Assembly (NCBI RefSeq): GCF_947172395.1
Contig: NC_069088.1
Coordinates: 1,505,501 to 1,569,500 of the forward strand
Reading direction: 5' to 3'
DNA length: 64,000 nucleotides
From: Bicyclus anynana
Taxonomy: Eukaryota; Arthropoda; Insecta; Lepidoptera; Nymphalidae
The notes beneath the pieces were generated by a model. It was not told the DNA's origin and did not search any database. It worked only from the letters and a program-made list of their open reading frames with translations. Position 1 is the stretch's first letter. The number at the start of each line of letters is the position of its first letter. The translations under genes and the position numbers were made by a program. Shown piece by piece: positions 26,962-38,971 of this stretch.

Positions 26962-27427
26962 AAAATCAAGTTAATAAATTTTACTTACAAAATTAATTAA
27001 TTAGTAAATTGTCTACAAAAAATACTTGAGAAATTATTATTATTAACTATACCCATATATAACAGATAGAAATAGGTATATGAATATTTTTGCTTTGAAT
27101 CCTATAATGTTGTAATGTATGAAATAAATCGTTCACTAACTCTTAGACTGCAAGATCATCGAAGGTCAAATATTCAGTGTATGCTAATTTGCCTCGTATT
27201 CCTTACTCTGTATGTATGAAAATCGCTTGGTGGTGTTAATTTGGCAAGTATGATATGACCCAGTATAACATACAAGTATACATAGCAGGTCCGTGCGGTT
27301 TAGGTAGAGGCATAGTTAATTATATTGAATACCTGATCTTGATCGTGTCATCTCCAGGTTATTATGATCGGGTGTGAGGTATTTTTTTTTAAGTTACCGC
27401 TTTACAGCGTCTAAGTAAGTTCGGAAT

Positions 27428-27509
27428 ACTTTAGTATTTTAGTCGAGTACGAACGATTTTCGGGCGGTAAATCCAAAAATTTGTTCGTACTCGACTAGAA
27501 TACTAAAGT
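27428..27509. repeat. 27-bp inverted repeat with 28-nt loop
   Basis: Arms 27428-27454 (actttagtattttagtcgag...) and 27483-27509 pair at 26 of 27 positions. The single mismatch would be a G-U pair in + strand RNA, so the transcript could form a continuous 27-bp stem. Confidence 0.95.
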
Positions 27510-27616
27510 AGTCTAGACTAGGCCTTACTGCTACTCGTTTGCCGTTTAGTAGCCAAACCAGAACTAAGACTAGGAAATATAAAATGCTATACCGACTCGA
27601 GCTTGAAATCGAAACC

Positions 27617-27832
27617 ATCATTTACAACTTCGGCTTACTGTTGAGCGCGAGTCTCCTCTCAGAATGAGAGGGTTTACGCCTTAGTGCACCGCTAGCCAAA
27701 TTGGCAGACATACGTAGAGAATTAAGTAAATTCTCAGATATACAGGTCGATATGATTTCCTCACGATGTTTTTCCTTCACCGTTTGAGACACGTGGTATT
27801 TAATTTCTTAAAATTCACATAACTGAAACTGG
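27617..27832 (-). mobile_element. SINE-B fragment
   Basis: Diverged copy with the family blocks gtctcctctcagaatgagag, cctcacgatgtttttccttc and gtttgagacacgtggtattt, ending near cacataactgaaac. The tRNA-like head is missing. Confidence 0.75.
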
Positions 27833-27891
27833 ACTTTTATATCAAATTTAGTAAGTACGTTAAAAATATATTAAAATATATACTAAAAATT

Positions 27892-27935
27892 TCCTGGTCA
27901 AACTATAACTATTATCAATGATAGTTTGGCCAGGA
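27892..27935. repeat. 15-bp inverted repeat
   Basis: tcctggtcaaactat (27892-27906) and atagtttggccagga (27921-27935) pair at 14 of 15 positions, with the remaining pair G-U in RNA. The loop is 14 nt. Confidence 0.9.
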
Positions 27936-28070
27936 GTTTTTGAGGCAACCTACTAATTTTTATATAAAACACTTTTCATCCAATAAACAGATGAATGAAG
28001 GTCGTTTCTAATACCGATCTACTTATCGTAAAAACGGTCATTTTTTACAAATCGAAGACTTCAAGTAGGA

Positions 28071-28094
28071 CTGTTGGACTAGACTGTCCAACAG
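28071..28094. repeat. 9-bp perfect hairpin
   Basis: ctgttggac (28071-28079) and gtccaacag (28086-28094) with a 6-nt loop, directly before a decayed tRNA-like box-B segment on the minus strand (about 28095-28145). Confidence 0.85.
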
Positions 28095-29279
28095 GCGGGA
28101 ATCGAACGCTGGACTCTTAGGTGTTAGTCCGAAGCTACTAACGCCTTCAATTAAAAGTGAGTATAAGTGCTATTAATCCCACTATCTCCTTGTACATATT
28201 TCTTTGTCTAAATCCATTAAATTAATTACGGTCATTCAAGGAGCACTGTATTTATTAGAGTCGTTATCATTCATTGAATCTTACGATAGTGGGCGTAGGG
28301 TGTCCAGGCTACACAACCAACCAAAATAGGAGGACAAATGTGTAAGAAGTATTTTAATTAGGTACTTACTTTAAAAGTACCTACTGGTCCTTACCTACTT
28401 TTAAATATTGGTATTTGTTGTACCTACATTATCAGATGCATTAAATACCAATAAAATACAGTGTTTGTCGGGATATGTCCAAATAGTTTTAAATCAATCG
28501 AATCAATAACTTTCGATTTCATCCGAGCTTATAATTTTTTATTTTAGAACTTTCAACATAAATGTTTCAGCACACTATACATAAGACTATGTTGGTCTAA
28601 TTGTGAGATTTATATTTTTTACATTTTTATAATTGAAAAGTTGATCATAAGGAAATTAATGATCATAGTTTAATAGCATTCTTATTTTAAGACATAAATA
28701 AATGGTTATTATTTATTTGAAAAGCAGCTTTAAATCTCCAAAACGTGATATTTAGTTTTAAGATCAACATTTCAATTTGTTTGGACAATCCTAAAAATCC
28801 CAGCCGTTTGGTGACCCCAGGGTGAAATCAGGACGGCTGATGGATGCCAAAGTTTCACGAAAATGGGGGCCCGAATTAGCTGTCTCGTGGAGAATGCAGG
28901 CGGATCCGTGACTGATGCCCGTCTGATTTGAGGGCCGATCTGATAACTGTCGACGTCGATTAGGGCGTTCAAATTGGAAAATTCCGTGGAAATATCTATT
29001 GGGCTTCCTCACGTGACTGCAACCGTGAACCTTCGGTCAGAGATACTCGTATCAACATATTGTTATCTATACTAATACTAGCCGACGCTCGTGACTTCGT
29101 CCGCCTTTATACCTCTTTAATCCGGCCCTCTTGCAAAATCCGTTATTAGCGGATACCTACTGACTATAGACTACCTCCCTGCCAAATCTCATCTTTGAAC
29201 GTCTAGCGGTTTTCGAAATATCGAGATGAATGACCTTTCACATTTATATTATATATTAAGATTATTATGAAGAGGAAAA

Positions 29280-29476
29280 ATTTGTGTTATTGTAGGAATA
29301 ATCTCTAGATCTACTAAACCGGTTTTGAATTTTTTTTTACCGCTATAAAGCAACGTTATTTGTGAGTGTCATAGGCCTATGACACTCACAAATAACGTTG
29401 TAAATAAATATTTTATCCCCGTACTCTCATAGGAACGGGAAATACGCGGATGAAACCGCGGGTCGTCGGTTAGTAA
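29280..29476 (+). repeat. Interspersed repeat interrupted by a perfect palindrome
   Basis: ctaaaccggttttgaatttt, then a run to ttatccccgtactctcat, then ggaaatacgcggatgaaacc and gcgggtcgtcggttagt resemble the common lepidopteran repeat that ends gaaaccgcggggcgtctgctagt. A perfect 50-bp palindrome (29351-29400) sits in its middle. Related ends occur at 20190-20235 and 30830-30870. Confidence 0.5.
29351..29400. repeat. Perfect 50-bp palindrome, no spacer
   Basis: The left arm 29351-29375 (caacgttatttgtgagtgtc...) is followed immediately by its exact reverse complement 29376-29400; the centre is aggcct. Flanking bases do not pair. Confidence 0.98.
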
Positions 29477-30047
29477 ACCATAATGTTGTAATCTCGGTAA
29501 CAGTAGACTTTTTGTGACAGGGATCGTCCGGGGAAGTGATGACAAATATTGGATTTAAGTCACGTGATTATTTTTTTCGTATTCCTGACAGCAAACTCTT
29601 TCATTTGATATCCATATCATGGGGATGGATTTCAAACAACCAGTCCGCCAATTTGGGGAGGCTACCATATTGGATTTGTAATAACGTTTCTTAGCTAGCC
29701 ATGTCTAATCGAAGACCGGGAAGTGGGTCAAATTAAGATTCCAAGATTTGATTTTCTTACATACGAGTACATACAAGTGAACTTTATATAAGCGTGTTAA
29801 TAAAATTTTTTCCTTTTTAGTCAAATTCGCTCTTATACAAAAACCTCAATATTATATTATTTTCTTTTTTCTCTAGCTTAATGTTACACGTCTATTTCGA
29901 AAGATGATTGATGTTTAAAAAAACCTGTAAAACTTTGAATTGAATTTAACTTGAAAATATGACTTATACACTAACAAGGCAAATTAAAGTAAAACTTTTT
30001 CAAACAGCTGTTAATAGGTCATTCATCGAACAAATGCTTAAAACAAT

Positions 30048-30132
30048 ATATACTCAGAGGCACAATTATCCGCCCACTTTAATATACTCGGATCATATTA
30101 TAGAGGGCGGATAATTTTATCTCTGAGTATAT
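30048..30132. repeat. 85-nt imperfect hairpin
   Basis: Arms 30048-30085 and 30095-30132 share two perfectly paired 12-bp blocks (atatactcagag; aattatccgccc) and an outer/inner match of about 31 of 38, with a short loop. It resembles a small MITE or a pre-miRNA-sized foldback. Confidence 0.85.
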
Positions 30133-30689
30133 TATATCTAATCCAAATACAAGATATAGAAGATAAAATATCGAGTAGCCCGGCATCGGAACAATTTGCT
30201 TCTCATTAGCAGAGTTCAAAAGGGAATAAATTTCTATCTCTCGATCGAAAACTTCAAAGCAAAATAAACGCAGATTACAGACTTGATAATAAGGATGGTC
30301 GTCTCGTTACAGCCGACGGCATTCGTTAGACTTTCCCGGAAAATGGGGAAAAACGGGAAAAAAGTCCCGATGGCTCCCGTTAACCAGACCTTCCGATACT
30401 GACTGCATCTTGACGGAACTTTCATTGTTATTAAATCATTTAATTTTTTAATTTAATTTAAATTACCTTTATCGCACTTCTTAATAAATTCCATTCATTA
30501 GAAAAGCGAAATTGTATCGTGCGTGTGTGTTTTGTGTCACGGTCGTGTGGCAACTTTATCACACCGCCGCCTTAAAAAGAGAGATTTAGAAACTATGAAA
30601 TAATTTTAAATTGAACTGAGCGGGAAATCGAACCCAAAACCTCTAGTCTACGCTAAAATTATAGAGAGGAAAGATTTAATTATTTGTTG

Positions 30690-30870
30690 CGTTGTTTTTG
30701 TTGCTTTCCGCTCCGAAACTACGGAACCAATTTAAAAAAAATATTTCACAGTTTGGAAGCTACACTATCCCTGACTTCTAGGATCAGACCAAATGGTCTG
30801 AAGTGCTAGGCTATATTATATTCCTACAAGAACGGAAACTACGTGGGTGAAATCTTGAGGTTCTGCTAGT
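30690..30870 (+). repeat. Interspersed repeat, same family as 29280-29476
   Basis: cgaaactacggaaccaattt, cagtttggaagctacactat, then cctacaagaacggaaactac and gtgggtgaaatcttgagg ending in gttctgctagtagtag. Diverged, no coding content. Confidence 0.45.
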
Positions 30871-31923
30871 AGTAGTAATAAGCAACGCTATATCGATCCT
30901 GCACATCATTTATTGCGATCGAATCGTTGTATCAACCCCTTTAGACTACGACACGGAAAAGAGAATGAAAGCATACCTTAAGGAGTTTTCATTTAAATAC
31001 CATTATCACATTCACATGCTAGTCTATGCTCTATGCTAATGTGTCCCCGACCCATAGACATTATCACGATCCATAGAGGACAATAAAAAACCACCATCAC
31101 AGCAAAGTGACGTCCATTCGCCTTATATCTGAAATCGCAACATAATTTAGTGCAGTGCTTGCGTGACGTACTGACTTAGCCAACGTCTCCTTATCGTGCC
31201 GGATACCACCCGACTGACCTTTAATCCCCAATCGAATACGAACTTTAGCAACATCACAAAAAAGTCGAAAATCCCACAACAATGTCAGTAATAAAATCGC
31301 ATGGGTTTACCGATTTGAACTCTATTTATGTCCTAGATAAAGTCTAAATTAAATAAAACTATCAACTTGTAGGATAAACCAAAGCAACATTGCCTGTATG
31401 TCGACATTAATAAAGCTGAGTGTCCTTTAACGAAGCAGACGTTAATGTTGCGATTCTAATAAACGTTCAATTTGGAAAAATGGACCGTAAACGTAAGGTG
31501 TTAGAGTATAATTTCAATTGCAGCTGTATAGTGGTAGTACAGGGTAGTTATAAAGGCTCGTATTTAGTGGTAGTGATATGGGTGGACTTCCTTTGTCTAG
31601 TAATCTTATCACAGCACCAAGCGGGCGTTGCTTGACATGATACATTGCAGCGGGTATGGATTTACATGCTTTTAATTGTATTATATTCCATGATAGCGTT
31701 ATGGTTTACACGTTGAATTATGTTGGGTGAAATTAAAAGGTGCGATAACCATAAATTATCTAGATAAAAGATAAACAATTTGTTTTAATTATATTTGTAT
31801 AAATTCTGGGAAATTCCTTTCAAAATTTTTTAATAGGCTTGCGCTTATTTTGGAGCACTCTCCAAAGCGCCCAGGAACTTTTCTAGTTCCTCCTCCGCCC
31901 TTTTACATTCGAACTGCTAGGCA

Positions 31924-31943
31924 TAGGCATAGGCCTATGCCTA
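31924..31943. repeat. 20-bp perfect palindrome
   Basis: taggcataggcctatgccta reads the same on both strands and is extended on the left by another taggca unit. Confidence 0.95.
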
Positions 31944-32275
31944 GGCTATTAAGGCTAGTAAGCTTGGATTCGCAATTGGCTCGTCGTTCTTGAATCGCAC
32001 AGCGAAGTTGTGGAATCTTTCTGTTTTCCCTATTACTAACTTGGATATCTTGAAGTCAAAATAGGCGCCTTCTAGACGAGCGTATTCCACCATAGACTGC
32101 ATCATCGCTTACTACCATAAAAATTACTACCGTAATGTCTACTCGTATGTCTAATGTCTTATGATAGCATTGATGAGGTTTTAAGTTGCTTGCACACATT
32201 CAATAATATAGTTTTTGACGATGGGTAGATTGTAGGACAATCATTGCAATTATTACTGCGTGTGTGCGGACTTGG

Positions 32276-32316
32276 GCGCTTGCCTTGAAGGTGGGGGGTA
32301 CCTTCAAGGCAAGCGC
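32276..32316. repeat. 17-bp perfect inverted repeat with G-rich loop
   Basis: gcgcttgccttgaaggt (32276-32292) and accttcaaggcaagcgc (32300-32316) pair perfectly; the 7-nt loop is six G and one T. Confidence 0.95.
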
Positions 32317-34849
32317 GCAAGTGCTTTGAAGGTGTTTGAAATATTGGAAACAGAATAGAGTAATGGCGTTCCAAAATACCTCGTATACGGTTTATTCCTT
32401 ATACCCAACGCGAAAATGTTATCAAAATATCAAATAACCATGATTGTCTTCCAAAAGTTCCACTTTCAAGTTTACAAGAACTATTTCCAAAAACACACCC
32501 AAAGTTTCATAATGACGCTAAATTAGTGCTATACTTGTGCAAGTTTCTAAAGGGATCATCAAAAGGACACCATTACGGTTCCTTTTGAACTGTTCGAAAC
32601 GGAACCCTAAAAACAAGAGAGTCCTCGGTTTCTTTAATTAATTTCGGACGCCAAAGTCGGAGTGTTCGCGCGACTAACGATTTCTGCTCTACTTCCCGCG
32701 CCTTTGATATAAAATTAACCAACTTGTGTTTAATATTTTATTTCTATATGAGAAGATCGCGTTTTGATATTTTTTTACTCTATTTGACGGATTAAATACT
32801 GTATACCTATATTATATTTATAACGATGGTTTAAGGACGAAATATCTATTAGTATCGTATTATATAGAAACAGATAGACGAATTCGAAACGCAGACAATC
32901 GATTTATAAAAACATCTTCACTATATCAACTTGAGGCATATGTTTTGCGTCATGTTTTTGCAATTTTTTCAACACCCATCAATATATACGATACGTATAA
33001 TTTTTGTAAAACAACAATTATGCAAAAATTATATGTTTTTACACTAATTTTCCAAATTACGATTTGGACCAATTTTCCTTAGTTTGTTACTGAGTTTTGT
33101 GCAGAACGACTTTCTAAAATGATTTTTTTTTCCCTTACTTTTAACCCGTAACTTTTTTTTTCTGGATACACGCCATAATATGTCGTTTTTTGTACTCCAT
33201 ACAATTAGGTATGTATTTTATTTTTATTTACGTAATAATTTTGACATACTTTTCTCGAACCTTAAACGAATAATGCAACTCTTAAATGCTGTCAAAGGAA
33301 CTAAAATGTTCCTTTTATCATCATCCACTCATAATTATTATCAAGCAACCATAATTTTGAACCTTAACTTTCAAAAGACATTTAACAAAGATGGCTCCGC
33401 AAATATCGGTTAAAGCTGAAATCGCTGAAAGAGGTATATTAATCACTTGAGGAGATGATCAAAGACCTTTTAATCCTTGGGAATTCGGAAAATACCTCCG
33501 CCAACTTTTAAACACCGAGACTCGATATTAATAAAGAATTCCACAGCGTCAACGAAAAAAATCTTTTTTAAGGAAGTAGAATTTTATCTCTGGCTAAAAC
33601 CCGTTTTCAATGTATCGTCACGGCCGAATAGTCGTCGTTCGCGATATATTTTTAACTAGACGCGAAATATTTATTTATTCCTGATAAAACGACGGAAGCT
33701 GTCATGAAATAAACCATTGTTTCAGCAATTAAAATAATGGTTTTACGATTAAGAATGATTTTCTTGAATCACGACAAACACATAATACCTGTGTTACAGA
33801 AATCACACCATAGTAAGGAGTTAATCGTTTTCAGGCAACAGATTTATGATAGCTTTATTATTGACCTCAGAAATAGATATGCTCCTAGTCTTAGGCCTGT
33901 ATTAACTTTTCTCAAATATCGTTTATTTATAATGTGAGGAACTCAACACTGTACTCATTTACGTGTTCTTGGGTTGAGTAGCTACATTGGTTGTGATAAA
34001 AGTCAAAATAAGTCGTTACGACTAATTTAGAACCGGGCCGCACAGGGAAAATCGGTCCCGCATAATGATATTACGCATGTAGGTATTTAATCGATGGCTC
34101 TCAGTTGGCCTGGTTTCGTTAAACATTCGCCTTATCAGGACCTCGGCGCGTTTACAATCGCTCCCGGGAAATGGTTCCAGGCGACGCAACGTATCGGTGA
34201 TGCTTACAGCAGCGGATTTTTGAACAAGACAATTATGTAGTGATCGAGACGCACAGAAGTGCGTCAGCCAAATTGAGATATACATATAGTGTGACATTAA
34301 ATTTCTTCCTTATAAGAACATTATTTTTTCAAGGAAAAACGAAACGAACGTGCCTAGAAGTACCTGCACTAAACCTATTGCTGAGAAACATGCGTGTAGG
34401 TACTCCTTAATAACCATAATCCAGTCGAAACTGGACTAGTGGTAGAAAATTTGCAGACATACAAGCATGGCATACGTATGTTTATTTTATGTGTGTTTTG
34501 TACATTCCTGCGTAGTTCATACATAAATGTATAGGTATTGGCTCGAATACAACCCACTTTTTAGAAGTTGGTTAATAAACACAGTTCTGTTCTGTTGTGT
34601 TCTGTTTGGATTCGTATTCTTGAGGTCTCAAAAGTATTTGTAAACTAAAATAAAGGAATTTATATTTCGAGGAATTATTTTTGGCCATTACAGCTTAGCT
34701 TAACGATTTAAGAAAATATACTAACTACCTACTTCGATATCGTTTCATCTGTAAAGAAACGTGATTCCTTTAGCGCAATGATTTTTACAGGCTTAATGTA
34801 TTCTAGCAATCTATTGAAGCGATTGAAAACTCGGCCTATTCTAAAGATT

Positions 34850-35161
34850 TTATTCATCAATCGAATCTCTTTCATAACAATATTCCAAGTCAGAGGATAA
34901 ATCGTCCAGATAATTACTCAGCAGTTTAAATACTTTCCCGAACGATCCCACTTCTGATGACTTCACGTGAAAGGACGTAAGAAACGATTGAATGAAAATT
35001 CCCGAAGACAGATCGGCAGCACCTTGCACCCGTGTTCTACAAAGACCCTTCTCAGCGATTTCATCACAATCGCAAACTTTGAATACACCTCTTTCGACTA
35101 TCGAAAAGTTCTCGATAATGGATTCGTTCGAGGACTCGATTGTTTCGCGATGAATGGGCAC
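34850..35161 (-). other. Unrecognised 103-codon open frame in a GC-richer island
   Basis: Minus-strand ATG frame (MPIHRETIESSNESIIENFS...) ending in a TCA-complement stop at 34850. The opposite strand is also open for 65 codons (34967-35164). The composition is plausible for protein, but there are no domains and no clear splice or promoter context. It may be a conserved noncoding island rather than a gene. Confidence 0.2.
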
Positions 35162-36317
35162 TAATTAAAACGAAGTCGCGACGCCGGACCAACTTCCCGA
35201 TTGTTTCATGAACTATAAATCGCGAGTGCCGCTCCCTCATATAAATATTGCGTGGTCGGTCCCAACTTTGGTGCTAAATTTAAAATTGGAGATTGGAGAT
35301 CGCGCCGAGGGAGCGTGGCCGCTGTATGGAACATTATAACTTGGCATAAATTACTTGTGTGTTTAACGAATGTATGCATTTATAAATCGGAAACTTTGAC
35401 GGTATTACAATGTCAGTTAAAATCTGTGTTGCACGAATTTCAGTTCGAATAGGTTAGCTATCATTTCGGGGTTTCGTGGATCGTCTTTTAGTCTGCAACA
35501 ATATATTCTCATTGATTAAAAGGAACCTAACCAGAGCCTGAAATATATTTGGTTTAATGAGAAAAGATATTTTTAATTCAAGACAAGCAATGTGTTTTAT
35601 GCACCGAGATGTTATTAAAAATGGATACACAATCATATAGAAAATTTCATTTAAAAACTGTTGACATTAGTGTTTTGACAGTTTTAGAATAATTAAAGAA
35701 GATTAAATATTCGCTTAAAGTTCAATATTAAAGCAGTTTCCAATAAAACCACAAATCCAGAGCAAAATCAACCTAAGGCTGACCAAAATAATTCATTTAA
35801 AACCTCCCAAAAGTTGTTTTGGCACTCATTTAGAGAAGTTGTTTTTTGGTAGCTAATTGTGAGTCTAATTTTTTATAAGAGGTCAATGATTTGATGCTAA
35901 TTACCAACTTACGAAATGGATAATGACAAAACTCGGCACAATTTAATTTTGAGAGCTATATAAGGGCAAAACTTTATTTGTAGTTTTAGACTTATGAACT
36001 GTTTTGCTTGTATGGGAAAGTCCAGCTTTTATCGCTTTATGAGTGAGTAACCGAACATACGTATCACTTATTGTTATGTGACTACCACTGTTCATGTACA
36101 CTTACAGCATCAGAGGCCTACATAAGACCTAGGCCATAAACCATAGCACGGTTCTTCAGTTACAAAATGGCTACCCTACACATAACGAGCTTAAGATAGT
36201 CGGCACGTGCACGGTAACGTCTGCCGTCTGCCGAAATTGCCTAAATGTATCCAGGTATACGTCGCGTCAAAAATATAGTAGGTTTTGAAGATAACAGGCC
36301 TTATTATTTACATGTCC

Positions 36318-36555
36318 TTGGTATGGACATGTAATGCGTAGGGAGGAAAGTCATATTACTAGAAAAATGATGAATGTGCAAGTGGAAGGACATAAGAGGA
36401 GAGGAAGGCCAAAGAAGAGATGGTTGGATTGTGTGAAAGAGGACATGTGTGTAAAAGGAGTGGATGATGAGTTGACGAGTAATAGAGACGAATGGAAAAG
36501 ATTGACATATTTTTCCGACCCCACTTAAGTGGGATAAGGGTAAGGAGATGATGAT
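36318..36555 (+). mobile_element. LINE 3'-end fragment with C-terminal RT ORF piece
   Basis: 36334-36528 encodes 64 residues: MRREESHITRKMMNVQVEGH, then RRGRPKKRWLDCVKEDMCVK and TSNRDEWKRLTYFSDPT and a stop. The GHVMRR...GRPKKRWxDCVKEDM pattern is typical of the C-terminus of non-LTR retrotransposon polyproteins (RTE/Proto2-like; exact clade not determined). It ends in a gatgatgatga tail and is severely 5'-truncated. Confidence 0.82.
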
Positions 36556-36669
36556 GAGGCCTTATTATGAGAGAGCTCCAGAATCATCTTAATGGACGTT
36601 TGACTCTTAACGTGGTACGATTCTTGCTTTGAGTTTGAGCGTTCTGCACTACTAATGTGTGAGTTTCGC

Positions 36670-36831
36670 TGGTGGGAGGATTCGGGCGTAGCTGGTTACC
36701 ACCCTACCGGCAAAGACGTACCGTCAAGGATTTAGGGTTCCGGTACAATGTCATGTACAAACCGAAAGGAGTGTGGATTTTCATCCTCCTCCCAACAAGT
36801 TAGCCCGCTTTCATCTTAGATTGCATCATCT
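36670..36831 (+). mobile_element. SINE-A fragment, head missing
   Basis: Contains ggtgggaggattcgggcg, ttaccaccctaccggcaaag, gttccggtacaatgtcatgt and agcccgctttcatcttagat. The tRNA-like head and the tail are absent. Confidence 0.75.
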
Positions 36832-37739
36832 TTATCATTTACGAAACACTTCGAAAGTGATAAATATACACTGTACAGCTAAGTTAAAAATATCAAATTA
36901 AAATATAGGTTAGTTCTCCTTTTACGTGGCACGATGTACACCATTCTAGGCAGACTTCAAAATGCAGCTTCATACATCAACGTCGCGCTGTATGAAACGG
37001 TTTGAAAGAGATGTATGTTTGACAGTTGGACTTTGTATGATTAATATGATATTCACTTCACATCCTGCGGTGTTAACTGCAGGTATCATCATGTCTTAGT
37101 CTGTTGACAAAATAGAGTATCGTTTAGTTACTCCATTTAGAACTGATTTGATAACATCTGTCCTGTAAATACTTTTTGAACATATTTCTAGGAGCCCATT
37201 CAATGATTTTGCCACGTGTTCACATGTACCTATCGTTTATAGGCGCAAATTCTATACATCTACACCCACAGAGCTGTATCACAATCACACTGATGCCTCT
37301 ATCCGCTTTCCGGTTCGTTTGGTTTTATGCTATAGAAGTTTAGAGCCATGTGGCTCACGAACATGCATGTTCTACCGAGCGATGCCTTCCCTAATGTATA
37401 CCTTATGCTAATATTACTATACCTTCCTTACATAGGTATGTACTGACGGGTATTGTAAAAAACATACCCATTCGTGTCTCTCTGTATGGACGCGATAAAC
37501 ATTTACAGAATGATAGTGAGGTAGGCAAGTTTTGTGTAGGTAAACTGGCTGAAATGAGAATAATATAGTTATTATACCTGTGCTGATTAAATTTTATATA
37601 ATATTATTTAAATTAATAGAAAAACTTGTACAATAGGTACATAGGTAATACTGGGCACCCTCAATAATATTGAAATTAATTCAACGACTTCGAACGAAAC
37701 ACTTTTCAAATTTATTTTTGTTTTGGATCATTTCAGAAT

Positions 37740-38110
37740 CAGGCATAGGTAATTATGCAAATGAAAAAAAAAAGGAGAAACAAAAACTTTCCACGATCGA
37801 CAAATCCCGGGGCGACATTCAAAATCGCGTTCCCCTTAAAAGTTGAGACGATTTGGTTAACGAGTGTCGAATTCCCGAAATCTCCTCACTCGGGGCTCCC
37901 TGAGACAAGACGGAGTGTCCCCGAGAGCCCCGGGAGGTGTCCCCTTTGCCCCGGTAATTACACGCCGTTACACACAAAAGACACTCGTCTGATTAACATA
38001 ATTCCCACTCCCCGACGAGATATAAATGGCCGCCATTTTGTATTTGAACGCAGAGTGACGTGTGTATTAATGGCACCGTTTGGGCTTCCAAATTAGGTAG
38101 GACCTACCGC
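37740..38110. other. GC-rich island with 113-codon chance frame and YY1-like palindrome
   Basis: From 37790 the region is GC-rich (cccgagagccccgggaggtg). The + frame 37755-38096 is open for 113 codons but has no recognisable domain and no splice support. It contains aaatggccgccattttg at 38028-38045, an inverted pair of GCCAT motifs. I favour a regulatory island. Confidence 0.35.
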
Positions 38111-38310
38111 GGCCATTTAGATGTGTCCAATGTTAAGTGTCTGCAGTCATCTCGTAGTTTGATAGTTCCGGAGATTAATTAAATTCATTCCCTGTAGCAA
38201 GTCGTCGTCACTTCTGAATTTAGCTGGTCTGTGTAGATTCAGAGGTCTACAGGCATTACGTGAAGTGTGGACCTACATATCGATTAAGTCTTCCCGATAT
38301 CGATATCGAT

Positions 38311-38479
38311 ACCACCCTACCGGCAAAGACGTACCGCCAAGTAATTTAACGTTCCGGTACGACGTCGGGTAGAAACGAAACGGATGTGGATTTTCATTCT
38401 CCTTAACCCGCTTCCATCTTAGATCACAATCACTTACCATCAGATGAGATTATAGTCAAGGGCTTGTAAATTAAAAAAT
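38311..38479 (+). mobile_element. SINE-A fragment, head missing
   Basis: Contains accaccctaccggcaaagac, gttccggtacgacgtcgggt, cttccatcttagatcac and cagatgagattatagtcaag, ending in an A-rich tail. Confidence 0.78.
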
Positions 38480-38971
38480 ATGTAAAAATATCGATGAAAG
38501 ATCATTAAAACTATTAACTATTCAAATTATGTTTACACCATGATAAAAATTCTTCGATTAAATCAAAGAAGCTCAATTGTCATTAACTAATTAAACTTGT
38601 CATGTGGTTATTCTGATTTGTTGAAACTTTTATCAAATAAATGAATTACTTACGATAGTTTTCCCCAGATAATATACTTAACATTTTTTTTAGAAACATA
38701 GATTAATTTGTCCATATTGGACGTTTCAAAGTGTACATGGTTAAAGAGACTGACTAGTTTTTCATTGTTTCATAACACCACTCCTCATAAATAGTTCGTT
38801 CGCGGGTCGCGATACATGTGGCGTCACAACCCCGCTTAGATTAAGTGAGCTTGTCTAATGTACGCTAATCAGAATTCATGTAGATACATAACAACAAACG
38901 AGCATCAATTTATTAACTTCCATTGTCCTTTTTTAGGTTTGACAATATCATAAATAGGGCGGGCATATTTT

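Larger units (their letters stand above)
26961..36300. other. No gene recognised; hairpin-rich noncoding region
   Basis: Contains the SINE-B at 27617, the hairpins and repeats listed separately, and islands at 28780-29030, 30290-30420, 34020-34220 and 34900-35330. The segment 32540-32620 (acggttccttttgaactgtt; cggaaccctaaaaac) looks like an old repeat end. No acceptable teneurin upstream exon was found. Confidence 0.45.

Noticed and set aside
37755..38096. 113-codon + strand frame
   Set aside because: No family resemblance, poly-A start region, no splice support. Treated as a regulatory island.
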